A stretch of 64,000 nucleotides of DNA from Larkinella arboricola (GTDB lineage: Bacteria > Bacteroidota > Bacteroidia > Cytophagales > Spirosomataceae), in NCBI RefSeq assembly GCF_003259745.1, contig NZ_QLMC01000003.1, positions 744,001 through 808,000 on the forward strand, given 5' to 3'. The notes beneath the pieces were generated by a model. That model did not search any database and was not told where the DNA came from. It saw only the letters and a program-made list of their open reading frames with translations. Every line of letters starts with the position of its first letter. Position 1 is the stretch's first letter. Both the position numbers and the translations under genes were made by a program. Positions 17,546 to 26,023 of this stretch are shown here, one piece after another.

Positions 17546-18523
17546 TCAAAATAGCTGTTTCCAGGTTCCTTTGATGCGGTTGTATTTCAGAGTGCTCGGC
17601 AGAGCTTTCCACCAGTACCGGTTCATTTCCACTGCAAAGGAAGGCTGCATGTAGCAATTGATCGCGCAGCCTTCGCAGCCCGGCAACCGCCCCTCCAGCG
17701 CCACCAGCTTCTGCACTTCCTCCGAGCGGTACAGATTGTACAAATTGCCCTCAATCGGAAAGTCCTTCAGACCAAGGTGATAACAGGGCAACACCAGTTT
17801 ATTTTCGGGCGAAATGACGAGCGTGGTGCTGCCTGCCAGACAAACCGGGTCTTCGACGTGATTGCCGCCATCGCGCCGAAGCTGAATGAACGCATCGTTG
17901 ATGTACACGTTCTTCTGCTTGCCCCACCACGTCATTTCCTGCAACGACTTCTCCGAAAACCCTGCTCCGGTTTCAACCTCATTGTATTCGAAAACCGGGT
18001 TCAGAATCAGCACCAGATTGTTGGGCAGGCAGATTTCTTCGTGCAGTTGTTTGATCTGGTGAACGTTGTGCTCAAATACCGTAAACAGAATATCCGGTCG
18101 TTCGCCGAGTTGCCGGGCCAGGGCGATGGATTCCATCACCTTGTCAAAACACTTGACACCCCGCGACTGGTCGTGTTCCTCGGCAATCGGCGAGTCCAGC
18201 GAAAAATGCAGCATATCAACCAAACCACGTAACCGTTCTGCGTATTTCGGATACAACAGACCGTTGGTGGTAATGGTGGTGATCAGACCGAGGTTTTTGG
18301 CTTCACGAAGCAGTTCGTCGAGCTGGCGGTGTAACAAGGGTTCGCCCCCCGTAAAATCCACTACCCGAACGCCCAGTCGCTTCAGATCCCGCAGGTTATC
18401 GCGCACGTTTTCCAGCGTCACATACGGCGAAGGACGCTCCCAGATGTCGCAAAAACTACAACTCGCGTTACAGCGGTATGTAACGTAGTAATTGCACAAA
18501 ACGGGGTGGGAAACAAGGCGCAT
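17546..18523 (-). CDS. Radical SAM protein with SPASM-like C-terminus
   Basis: 325 residues. The radical SAM cluster motif CNASCSFCDIW (CxxxCxxC) is at residues 18-28, followed by DFTGGEPLLHRQ near residue 58, the GGE SAM-binding motif. The C-terminal part has additional cysteines (DPVCLAGSTT, LPCYHLG, LPGCEGCAINCYMQP), a pattern like SPASM/twitch domains that bind extra Fe-S clusters. Such enzymes modify peptides or lipids by radical chemistry; the substrate is not evident. The ATG at 18523 lies 6 bases after the accD stop, so the two are cotranscribed. Confidence 0.85.
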   Translation of the reverse strand: MRLVSHPVLCNYYVTYRCNASCSFCDIWERPSPYVTLENVRDNLRDLKRLGVRVVDFTGGEPLLHRQLDELLREAKNLGLITTITTNGLLYPKYAERLRGLVDMLHFSLDSPIAEEHDQSRGVKCFDKVMESIALARQLGERPDILFTVFEHNVHQIKQLHEEICLPNNLVLILNPVFEYNEVETGAGFSEKSLQEMTWWGKQKNVYINDAFIQLRRDGGNHVEDPVCLAGSTTLVISPENKLVLPCYHLGLKDFPIEGNLYNLYRSEEVQKLVALEGRLPGCEGCAINCYMQPSFAVEMNRYWWKALPSTLKYNRIKGTWKQLF

Positions 18524-18529
18524 GAGCTT

Positions 18530-19372
18530 TTACTGCAACATTTTAAACAAAGCCGTGAGCTTTTCTTTCAGGTCTTTGCGGTCAACAATAAAGTCCAGAA
18601 AACCGTGTTCAAGAACAAATTCGGCGCTCTGGAAACCTTCGGGCAGGTTTTTACCAATGGTTTCGCGAATGACGCGCGGCCCGGCAAAACCGATCAACGC
18701 ACCCGGTTCGGCGATGTTGAAATCACCCAGCATCGCGAAAGAAGCCGTAACCCCCCCGGTGGTTGGGTCGGTGAGCAGCGAAACATACGGTATTTTTTCG
18801 TTCGCCAGCAGGGCCAGTTTGGCCGACGTTTTGGCCATTTGCATCAGCGAATAACCGGCTTCCATCATCCGGGCGCCCCCCGAGCGTGAGATCATCAGGA
18901 ACGGTGTCCGGGTTTTCAGGGAATGGTCAATGGCGCGCGCAATTTTCTCGCCCACAACCGAGCCCATCGAGCCGCCAATGAAGTTGAAATCCATACAGGC
19001 CACGGTTACATCCAGATCATTCATCTTTCCGTAAGCCGACCGAACCGCGTCTTTCAGGTTGGTTTTCGCGATGCTGGCTTTCACCCGCTCCGGATAGGGC
19101 TTCGTATCGACAAACTTCAGCGGGTCGGCGGAGGTCATGTTCGCATCCAGTTCCGTAAACGCTCCGTCGTCGAAAAGCAGCGCGAAGTAGGCATCCGAAC
19201 CAATTTTCTCGTGGTAATTGCAGTGTACGCAGGTATAAGCGTTAAGCTTATGTTCCCGCGAGTGCATAATTTTCTTGCAATTCGGGCATTGGTACCACAA
19301 ACCGTCCGGCGCTTCGCGCTTCATTTCGGTCGGTGTATTGATGCCTTTTTCTTTACGGATAAACCACGACAT
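18530..19372 (-). CDS. accD: Acetyl-CoA carboxylase carboxyltransferase beta subunit
   Basis: 280 residues starting [14 protein letters not shown]. The N-terminal zinc ribbon is seen as [28 protein letters not shown] (four Cys, residues about 28-52). The carboxyltransferase domain has [42 protein letters not shown] and [18 protein letters not shown]. With AccA it transfers the carboxyl from biotin to acetyl-CoA. accB and accC are about 6 kb away on the other strand. A TATCTTTG motif (19438 to 19431) lies about 60 bases upstream. Confidence 0.97.
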   Translation of the reverse strand: MSWFIRKEKGINTPTEMKREAPDGLWYQCPNCKKIMHSREHKLNAYTCVHCNYHEKIGSDAYFALLFDDGAFTELDANMTSADPLKFVDTKPYPERVKASIAKTNLKDAVRSAYGKMNDLDVTVACMDFNFIGGSMGSVVGEKIARAIDHSLKTRTPFLMISRSGGARMMEAGYSLMQMAKTSAKLALLANEKIPYVSLLTDPTTGGVTASFAMLGDFNIAEPGALIGFAGPRVIRETIGKNLPEGFQSAEFVLEHGFLDFIVDRKDLKEKLTALFKMLQ

Positions 19373-19430
19373 AGGGTGTCAGTCTCCAGTTAACAGTTCG
19401 TATTCAAGAATTTGCTTATAAAGCAGGGGG

Positions 19431-19438
19431 CAAAGATA
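19431..19438 (-). promoter_or_regulatory. Putative -7 motif TATCTTTG of accD
   Basis: Exact match to TAnnTTTG on the reverse strand, 58 bases upstream of the accD ATG. No TTG at the ideal -33 spacing was found. Confidence 0.4.
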
Positions 19439-19459
19439 ATAAGAAAACAACTGGCACGG

Positions 19460-20158
19460 TTAAAGTGCGAGATAGTACTTTCGGCGGGCGGGTTCAAACC
19501 GCTCAATTGCATACCGCAAAGCCGTGCGCGGAAACCGTCCGGCGTGATCATGCAAAAACTCCTCAAGGGCGTCCGGATTTTTCTTTCCCACCTCCCGCAA
19601 CATCCAGCCAACAGCCTTGTGTATCAGATCGTGCCGGTGAGTGAGTAACATTTCCGCCAACTGAAACGTGTCCAGAAACTGGTTTTTCCGGATAAAAGCG
19701 AGGGTTGACACCATTGCGATCCGCTGCGACCACAGATGATCCGTCTGCACCAGCTCATATAAAACGTTGCGGTCTTTATCCAGCAGGTAGTTCCCGACAA
19801 TTTCCGGACAACTGGTATCCACCAGGTCCCAGTTATTAATAAACGATTTATTCCGAAGATAGTATTCAAAAATAAGCTTCCGGTTTTGATCGCCCGAGCG
19901 TTTGGCCTGGCTGGTCCAGATAATCAAGCCGGTCAGACGGCATTCATGAAACGGATCACGGACAAGCTTTTCGGTTTCGTCTACGGGCAGCAATCCGTAC
20001 TTTTGGGCAATAACGCGCTGGGGCGGCACGGCTATACCCAGAAATTGATCCCCTTCCCCATATTGCCCCGGACCCGTTTTGAAAAACCGCTTAAAAAAGA
20101 CGGCTTTTTCGGAATCTCCCAGCGCCAGCAAATCGGCTTTAACGTCTTCGTAAGTCAT
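19460..20158 (-). CDS. AlkD-like DNA alkylation repair protein
   Basis: 232 residues, all-helical HEAT-like repeats as in Bacillus AlkD. Key blocks are NNWDLVDTSCPEIVGNYLL near residue 110, containing the Trp and Asp of the AlkD active site, RIAMVSTLAFIRKNQ near residue 148, and HDLIHKAVGWMLREVGKKN near residue 178. AlkD is a DNA glycosylase that removes positively charged alkylated bases such as 7-methylguanine and 3-methyladenine without flipping the base. It is a single gene reading away from the FMN reductase gene. Length agrees with the family (about 225-240). Confidence 0.92.
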   Translation of the reverse strand: MTYEDVKADLLALGDSEKAVFFKRFFKTGPGQYGEGDQFLGIAVPPQRVIAQKYGLLPVDETEKLVRDPFHECRLTGLIIWTSQAKRSGDQNRKLIFEYYLRNKSFINNWDLVDTSCPEIVGNYLLDKDRNVLYELVQTDHLWSQRIAMVSTLAFIRKNQFLDTFQLAEMLLTHRHDLIHKAVGWMLREVGKKNPDALEEFLHDHAGRFPRTALRYAIERFEPARRKYYLAL

Positions 20159-20235
20159 TGCGGTCCTCGAACTAAAACTAGCATAGGGTGTTTATTGAAG
20201 CAACCGAACACCTCGGCTGAACGAATAATAAGCGG

Positions 20236-20796
20236 ATGAATACAAACCCTACCGAACCGATAAGCGAAAGTTCCATCCTCATCATTGTCGGTACCAATCG
20301 AAAAAATTCGATGTCGCGTCACATTGCCGACTATTACTACGGTATTTTGCAGCAATTGGGCGTATCGGGTGAAATTCTCGATCTAAGCGGCCTCCCCCCC
20401 GATTTTGTAACGACGGCTTTGTACGAAAATACGGGAAAAAATCCTGAATTCAACCGGTACAAAGAGGTGGTCGAGCGGGCAAAAAAGATGGTGTTTATCG
20501 TTCCCGAGTACAACAATTCATACCCCGGTGTCCTGAAGGCTTTCATCGACGGCCTGAGCTATCCCAGCGGCCTGGCGAACAAAAAAATAGCACTGGTTGG
20601 TCTTTCGGCCAATCACCAGGGGGGCGCTCTGGCACTCAGCCATTTAAACGACATTTTTAGCTACCTGAACTCCAATACACTGGCGTTGCGCGTGAAACTG
20701 GCCCAGATCAGAAACTACTGGAAAGAAGGTACGCTGGACAACGATTTGTATAACACGCTGTTGCGGCAGCAGGCCCAGCAGCTAATTGATTTTTAA
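20236..20796 (+). CDS. NADPH-dependent FMN reductase family protein
   Basis: 186 residues with the flavodoxin-like fold. IIVGTNRKNSMSRHIADYYYGIL near residue 13 is the FMN phosphate-binding loop and MVFIVPEYNNSYPGVLKAFIDGLSYP near residue 80 is the isoalloxazine-binding stretch (the PEYN motif of the YieF/ChrR family). It is a soluble quinone/chromate/azo-type reductase; the physiological acceptor is not known. It is divergent from the AlkD gene, with 77 bases between starts, and is followed by a strong bidirectional terminator shared with ftsZ. Confidence 0.9.
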   Translation: MNTNPTEPISESSILIIVGTNRKNSMSRHIADYYYGILQQLGVSGEILDLSGLPPDFVTTALYENTGKNPEFNRYKEVVERAKKMVFIVPEYNNSYPGVLKAFIDGLSYPSGLANKKIALVGLSANHQGGALALSHLNDIFSYLNSNTLALRVKLAQIRNYWKEGTLDNDLYNTLLRQQAQQLIDF

Positions 20797-20811
20797 ATCA
20801 CTCGCGACCTA

Positions 20812-20848
20812 AACGAAAAAGGAGCCCGTCTGGAGCTCCTTTTTCGTT
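20812..20848. terminator. Bidirectional terminator between FMN reductase and ftsZ genes
   Basis: A perfect 14-bp stem AACGAAAAAGGAGC (20812-20825) with GCTCCTTTTTCGTT (20835-20848). The stem ends in runs of A and T, so it works in both directions: after the forward reductase gene and after the reverse ftsZ gene (stop 20875). Confidence 0.9.
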
Positions 20849-20874
20849 GAAAGCGCTTAAGAATGAAACCCGCT

Positions 20875-22299
20875 TTAATCATTCAGCCGACTCCGGATAA
20901 AGTCTTTTTCGTTCAGGAGTGGTAGCTCATACAATGTCACTTTCTGACGCGCAAAGGCCGGGGTTTCCAATTCCCGTTCCCGGTCGGAATAGCGAACCTG
21001 TACAAAACTTTCGACCATTTTCTGGATTTGCAGCAGATCATCTTCCCGCTTTTCCTCTACCAGAAAGCCTTCATCGAAGTTAGGATAGTCACCACGCGTT
21101 GGTGTTTCGTCATAAACCGGAACAGGCGCGGGCGCATGGATATCTCCGGAAGTCTGCGTAAGCGGATTTTCAACCTCATCCACCGTTTGCATCTCCGGCT
21201 TTATTTCCTCCTCAACAAGCGGAAAGTCATCCAGCACTTCTTCCTGCCCCTTCATGGGTGCCCGTTGCGACCAGTCTTTAGGCGGAAAATCCGGCCGTTC
21301 CGCCGGCAGGTCGAAGCCAGCCGCAATAACCGTTACGCGAAGGTTTTTACCCAGTTTTTCGTCCTTGATGGTTCCATATTTAAACAGATGCGCCTGTTTA
21401 TCCTTTCCAATTTTCTCCTTAATGTAACCCGTAATAACCTGCAATTCGCGCATGGTGGTACGAGCCTCCGGCCCGGAAGCCATCGTAAGCAGAATCCGTT
21501 TCGCTCCCCGAATGTCGCGGTCGTTGAGCAGGGGTGAGTTCAGGGCGTCCTGAATAGCCGTTAAAGCCCGGGTTTCGCCAACAGCATCGGCAGAACCCAT
21601 TACGGCCTGACCGGCACCTTCCAGCACCCGCTTCACATCCATGAAATCGACGTTGATTTCGCCTTGCACGGTAATGATTTCGGCAATGCTTTTAACGGCA
21701 TTGGCCAGTACATCATCGGCCTTGGCAAACGCCTGATCCATCGGAAAATCTTCGAAGATTTCCGCCAGTTTATCGTTCAGAATGACCAGTACGGTATCGC
21801 AGTATTCTTTCAACTCATCAATACCGCGCATGGCCTGGTCCAGCTTCTCGATGCCTTCAAAGTCGAACGGAGCCGTTACGACGGCAATCGTTAGCAAGCC
21901 CATCTCCCGGGCAATCTGCGCAATAACCGGGGCCGCACCCGTACCGGTTCCTCCACCCATACCGGCCGTAATGAACACCATTTTGGTGGGTTCATTCAGG
22001 ACTTTCCGGATATCTTCGGCGTTTTCCAGAGCCGCCTGACGACCTACTTCCGGGTTGGTCCCGGCACCCAGACCAGACGTCAGCAACGCCCCCAGTTGAA
22101 TTTTCGTTTTAACGGGGCTGTTGGTCAGGGCCTGACGGTCGGTGTTGCAAACAATAAAATCGACATCATTAACGCCCATCCGGAACATGTGGTTGACGGC
22201 ATTGCTACCGCCCCCACCGACGCCGATTACTTTAATAATTGGTTCTTCTTCCTCGTCGGCGAATTCGAACCTTATGCCGTACTCCAATGCCTCTGGCAT
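20875..22299 (-). CDS. ftsZ: Cell division protein FtsZ
   Basis: 474 residues. The tubulin-like GTPase core shows VIGVGGGGSNAVNHM near residue 25, the signature GGGTGTGAAPVIA near residue 115 and NVDFMDVKRVLEGAGQAVMGS near residue 220. FtsZ forms the division ring. After the core (about residue 325) there is a long acidic linker, and the last residues are YELPLLNEKDFIRSRLND instead of the usual DIPAFLR-type tail; this ends in an aromatic/basic stretch that could be a diverged FtsA-binding peptide. It is the last gene of the cluster, 84 bases after ftsA. Confidence 0.98.
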   Translation of the reverse strand: MPEALEYGIRFEFADEEEEPIIKVIGVGGGGSNAVNHMFRMGVNDVDFIVCNTDRQALTNSPVKTKIQLGALLTSGLGAGTNPEVGRQAALENAEDIRKVLNEPTKMVFITAGMGGGTGTGAAPVIAQIAREMGLLTIAVVTAPFDFEGIEKLDQAMRGIDELKEYCDTVLVILNDKLAEIFEDFPMDQAFAKADDVLANAVKSIAEIITVQGEINVDFMDVKRVLEGAGQAVMGSADAVGETRALTAIQDALNSPLLNDRDIRGAKRILLTMASGPEARTTMRELQVITGYIKEKIGKDKQAHLFKYGTIKDEKLGKNLRVTVIAAGFDLPAERPDFPPKDWSQRAPMKGQEEVLDDFPLVEEEIKPEMQTVDEVENPLTQTSGDIHAPAPVPVYDETPTRGDYPNFDEGFLVEEKREDDLLQIQKMVESFVQVRYSDRERELETPAFARQKVTLYELPLLNEKDFIRSRLND

Positions 22300-22339
22300 A
22301 CCTTTTAATTTTTGGTGCGCTAATGAATATCTATTCAGT

Positions 22340-22363
22340 AACTCCCGGGCAGGCCCGGGAGTT
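22340..22363. other. GC-rich hairpin in the ftsA-ftsZ gap
   Basis: AACTCCCGGG (22340-22349) pairs perfectly with CCCGGGAGTT (22354-22363) around a 4-base loop. It lies 40 bases before the ftsZ start on the reverse strand. The following sequence (ACTGAATAG) is not T-rich, so it is unlikely to be a simple terminator. It could slow polymerase or stabilise the ftsZ mRNA 5' end. Confidence 0.65.
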
Positions 22364-22383
22364 TACCTCCCAAAGTTACAGAC

Positions 22384-23787
22384 TTATTGATTGTACCGGT
22401 CGTCGGGACCAAGATCTTTACTAATATCATCAGTCAGGACCTTCCGGAACCAATCCAGGAAACCACCTCCTTTTTCCTTTTTCTTTTCGGGTTCTTTCGT
22501 GCTTTTACCAGCAGCCTGCCCCACATTGACGTGTCCGTTGGTAGAATACCCGGTCAACGGTTGCAAGACCGCCGTGTGCAGCGGAATCCGGTCATCGAGC
22601 CGTTTGAAACCGGCCCAAACCAGCCCAACCGCCGTAGCAAAAGCCGGGTCGCTGACCAGATCGGCTTTGACGTTGTGCTCGAGTTGATCCGGGAAACCAA
22701 TCCGGACATCCAGGCTCGTAACGCGCTCAAAAATACGCTCAATACCCGAAATGGCGGCAGTACCACCCGTCAGAACAACGCCCGCAACCAGTTTATCCCG
22801 ATAACCGGACCGAATGATTTCGGCCTGTACCATAGCCGCAATCTCTTTCAGACGGGCTTCGATAACCAGCGCGACGTTTTTCAGGAGAATATCTTTCGGC
22901 GGTCTGCCGCTCAGATTCGGTACGGCCACCACCTCATTCAACCGGAAATCGCTCGGATCAGCACTACCGAATTTGGTTTTCAGCAGTTCAGCCTGCGTCG
23001 GCAAAACCCGGCAACCAATTTCGAGATCCGAAGTCAGGCTGTTTCCGGCATACGGGATCACCGCAACGTGCCGCAGGACGTTTTTGTGGTAAATAGCAAT
23101 TTCGGTCGTGCCGCCCCCAATATCAACCAGCGCAACACCGGCGTGTTTCTCCTCTTCGGTCAACACGGCCAGGGCCGATGCCAGGGGCGCCAGCAGAAAT
23201 TTATCGTTTTCCAGCGGTTCGCGGCCGGGCGATACCGACCGGGCCCGCTGAATACACTTCCGTGTATACGAAGCCGAACTCGTCTGAGCCGTGATGACCT
23301 GAAAATCAGCTTCCAGCTTGACGCCAATTCGCCCTACGGGATAGTCGATGTTGGATTCGCTGTCGACCGTAAAATCCATCGGTAATACGTGCACGATTTC
23401 CGAACCGGCAGGCAGTACCGAACGGTACATATCGCCGACCAGGTGATCGATGTCATCGGCCACCACCTCATCGCCGGGTGAAGTACGCGTGATGCTTCCG
23501 TGCTGCCGACGGGCCGTTATGTTCTGCCCCGAAAAGCTGACATTAACAACGTGAATATCGATGTTGGCTTGCCCGGCGGCTTCTTCAACGGCACGGTTGA
23601 TGGCTTCGACGGTTTGACCAATATTAACAACGGAACCTTTCGTAACTCCTTTCGAGATGGCTTTTCCCACGCCCAGAACATCCAAACGGGCGTGATCGTT
23701 ATTGCGGATAAGACGGCCAGCCACGGCGCACACTTTGGTGCTGCCAATGTCCAGTCCTACTATAATTTCTTCCTGCTTGGGTATCAT
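22384..23787 (-). CDS. ftsA: Cell division protein FtsA
   Basis: 467 residues from ATG 23787, which overlaps the ftsQ stop as ATGA; a GTG two codons upstream is possible. Actin-fold motifs: IVGLDIGSTKVCAVAGR near residue 8, VALVDIGGGTTEIAIYHKN near residue 205 and VLTGGTAAISGIERIFE near residue 335. The C-terminal GGGFLDWFRKVLTDD region, about 20 residues from the end, is an amphipathic membrane-targeting helix. FtsA tethers FtsZ to the membrane. Length is slightly above E. coli FtsA (420) owing to a C-terminal linker. Confidence 0.97.
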   Translation of the reverse strand: MIPKQEEIIVGLDIGSTKVCAVAGRLIRNNDHARLDVLGVGKAISKGVTKGSVVNIGQTVEAINRAVEEAAGQANIDIHVVNVSFSGQNITARRQHGSITRTSPGDEVVADDIDHLVGDMYRSVLPAGSEIVHVLPMDFTVDSESNIDYPVGRIGVKLEADFQVITAQTSSASYTRKCIQRARSVSPGREPLENDKFLLAPLASALAVLTEEEKHAGVALVDIGGGTTEIAIYHKNVLRHVAVIPYAGNSLTSDLEIGCRVLPTQAELLKTKFGSADPSDFRLNEVVAVPNLSGRPPKDILLKNVALVIEARLKEIAAMVQAEIIRSGYRDKLVAGVVLTGGTAAISGIERIFERVTSLDVRIGFPDQLEHNVKADLVSDPAFATAVGLVWAGFKRLDDRIPLHTAVLQPLTGYSTNGHVNVGQAAGKSTKEPEKKKEKGGGFLDWFRKVLTDDISKDLGPDDRYNQ

Positions 23788-24560
23788 TCGCACACTATCT
23801 GGTTACGGTACTGTACACTTACCTTCCGGTATCGGTCCCAGCCTTTCAGGGGCAGGATGTGTTTGTAAAACAATTTTATTTTCTCAAATTTCATCTCCAG
23901 ATCAACCGGTTGACCAATTTCAATCAGGCAGTCGCCCACCTGCGGAATCAGTGTCACTTCCCGGTTTTTATCGACGACCACCTGAGCCACCTGCGCTTTC
24001 CAGAACGGATCTACTTCGATCTGCTTCAATAGCGCCAGCAACGGCGCGTATTTTTCGGTGGTCAGCGACTGCCGCTGGCTGAAATATGAACCGGATAACA
24101 AAACGACCCGCGCCGTGTAATTCATCGAAAGCGGAAACCACCGGCCTTCTTCCGTCAGGTAATAACCGGCAAAAGCCGACTTGTCATCGTCGCCGTCGGG
24201 CACCAGCCGGGCTATTGGCCGTTGCTGTTTAATATCGACGATGAGCGTTCCCTTCAAGTCACGAAACAGTTCACAGCTCTTTACCAGACCGTTCCGTTCC
24301 AGCCGTTTTTCCAGCCGCTTCAGATTCATGTTGGCGTAATGATCGCCCAACAGTGGATCAGCACCGTCGTTGGTCAGTGTACGCATCACGTCGTTCCGGT
24401 TCAGAAACCGATGGCCGTCCACTTCATCCATCCGGATGTCAATCCCTTCGCACCGCCGATGCGTTTGCCGGTGCTCGGTAAAGGCGATTAGCCCCACCAA
24501 AACGGCAAAACCCGCTACGGTTAGCAGGAAGGTTCTATTTATGGGCAAAATAGAAAACAT
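23784..24560 (-). CDS. ftsQ: Cell division protein FtsQ/DivIB
   Basis: 258 residues with one N-terminal membrane helix (residues 9-27, TFLLTVAGFAVLVGLIAF) and a periplasmic part beginning with a POTRA-like domain (VDGHRFLNRNDVMRTL...RLEKRLERNGLVKSCELFRDLKGTLIVDIKQQRPIARL). The C-terminus YRKVSVQYRNQIVCE fits the family end. FtsQ links FtsL/FtsB and regulates septal synthesis. Sequence similarity in this family is low, so the call rests on topology and on position between murC and ftsA, which is the usual order. Confidence 0.92.
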   Translation of the reverse strand: MFSILPINRTFLLTVAGFAVLVGLIAFTEHRQTHRRCEGIDIRMDEVDGHRFLNRNDVMRTLTNDGADPLLGDHYANMNLKRLEKRLERNGLVKSCELFRDLKGTLIVDIKQQRPIARLVPDGDDDKSAFAGYYLTEEGRWFPLSMNYTARVVLLSGSYFSQRQSLTTEKYAPLLALLKQIEVDPFWKAQVAQVVVDKNREVTLIPQVGDCLIEIGQPVDLEMKFEKIKLFYKHILPLKGWDRYRKVSVQYRNQIVCE

Positions 24561-24592
24561 CCGTCTTTATTAACTCTAAAAAAGATTTATTT

Positions 24593-25981
24593 TTATTGAT
24601 TGGTCTGAAATAAATTCCGCAGTACCGGAATCATCTGATCAATGTCGCCCGCACCGATGGTAGCGACCAGCTCCGGCGGATCGTTGCGCAGAATGTCGGG
24701 CAATTCGGCTTTCGTACACTGAATTTTGCTTTCAGACTGAATCGATTTAAAAATCAGATCGGCACTCACTCCTTCGATGGGTAACTCCCGCGCCGGGTAA
24801 ATATCGAGCAGGATCACGCGGTCGGCCAGCGAAAGACTTTCTGCAAACTCATCGGCAAAATCCCGGGTTCGGCTGTAAAGGTGGGGTTGGAAAATCGCCG
24901 TCACCCTGCGCTCCGGATACAGTGCTTTCAATGAGGACAAAAAGGCAGAAACCTCCGCCGGATGGTGGGCATAATCGTCGATAAATATAACGTTTTTTGA
25001 TTTGAGTATATATTCAAAGCGACGTTTCACCCCCTTATAATTTCCGAGTGCCCGCCCGATTGCTTCGGGTTCAACGCCCACCTGAAGGGCAGCAGCCGCA
25101 GCCGCAACGGCATTTTCGACGTTATGAAAACCCGGCACCTGCAAGCTTACATTCTCAATAACTCCCTCAGGGTAAACAACATCGAAAACAAAGCATGCAT
25201 TCTCAATCCGCAGGTTCCGGCTGTGGTACGCGCCTTCGTTGAGAGAATAGTCGTACACCGTGGCCGGTGTGTGATCAGCCAGCGCCAGCCCTTTTTTCAT
25301 GAAAAGCGCCCCGCCCGGCTTAATTTGTCCGACAAATGCCCGAAAAGACGTCAGCACGGAGTCATGATTCCCGTAAATATCGAGGTGGTCGGCATCGGTT
25401 GAGGTAACAATGGCAACCTGCGGAAACAAGGTCAGAAACGAGCGGTCAAATTCGTCGGCTTCCACCACACAAATGACTTTCGACAGATCATCGGTCGGTT
25501 CGTTGAGCAGGAAATTCGTGCCGTAGTTCTGGGTAATCCCGCCCAGAAAAGCCGCGCAGTTCACCCCGGAATCTTTTAGAATATGGGCTACCATCGACGA
25601 GGTGGTGGTTTTGCCGTGCGTTCCGGCAACGGCCACGGTCGTCATCCGACCGGCCAGTAAGCCCAGCACCTGCGAGCGTTTTTGCAGCGTAAATCCCTGT
25701 TCGGTCAGGTAAATGTATTCCGGGTGGTTTTTCGGGACGGCGGGCGTGTAGATGACCAGCGTTTCGGAAGGGTTTTCCCGAAAGTGAGCCGGAATCTGTT
25801 CGACATCTTCCACAAAATGGATAGCCATGCCCTCCTGTTGCAGCGTGTCGGTCAGGGGTGTGGACGTTTTGTCGTAACCGGCCACTTCATAGCCGTTCAC
25901 CAGAAACCAGCGCGCCAGTGCACTCATACCGATTCCACCAATTCCCAGGAAATAAACGTAACGAATGTTGTCTAAAGTCAT
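24593..25981 (-). CDS. murC: UDP-N-acetylmuramate--L-alanine ligase
   Basis: 462 residues with the Mur ligase layout. IRYVYFLGIGGIGMSALARW at the N-terminus is the MurC-specific nucleotide-binding stretch, VAVAGTHGKTTTSSMVAHIL near residue 110 is the P-loop, and FIDDYAHHPAEVSAFL near residue 330 is the C-terminal domain motif. It adds L-alanine to UDP-MurNAc. It lies 32 bases before ftsQ and 42 bases after murG. Length agrees with E. coli MurC (491) minus loop differences. Confidence 0.97.
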   Translation of the reverse strand: MTLDNIRYVYFLGIGGIGMSALARWFLVNGYEVAGYDKTSTPLTDTLQQEGMAIHFVEDVEQIPAHFRENPSETLVIYTPAVPKNHPEYIYLTEQGFTLQKRSQVLGLLAGRMTTVAVAGTHGKTTTSSMVAHILKDSGVNCAAFLGGITQNYGTNFLLNEPTDDLSKVICVVEADEFDRSFLTLFPQVAIVTSTDADHLDIYGNHDSVLTSFRAFVGQIKPGGALFMKKGLALADHTPATVYDYSLNEGAYHSRNLRIENACFVFDVVYPEGVIENVSLQVPGFHNVENAVAAAAAALQVGVEPEAIGRALGNYKGVKRRFEYILKSKNVIFIDDYAHHPAEVSAFLSSLKALYPERRVTAIFQPHLYSRTRDFADEFAESLSLADRVILLDIYPARELPIEGVSADLIFKSIQSESKIQCTKAELPDILRNDPPELVATIGAGDIDQMIPVLRNLFQTNQ

Positions 25982-26023
25982 TTTTTTACAAAAAGAGAAG
26001 CCAATTCCTTGATCGGCTTTTTC

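Noticed and set aside
22387-23385. A 332-codon open frame on the forward strand opposite ftsA
   Set aside because: ftsA on the reverse strand is clear. The antisense frame has no signal, no motif and no upstream promoter.
25981-26023. Hairpin-like sequence in the murG-murC gap
   Set aside because: Only about 5 bp pair well (AAGCC/GGCTT); the genes are cotranscribed and there is no reason to call a terminator.
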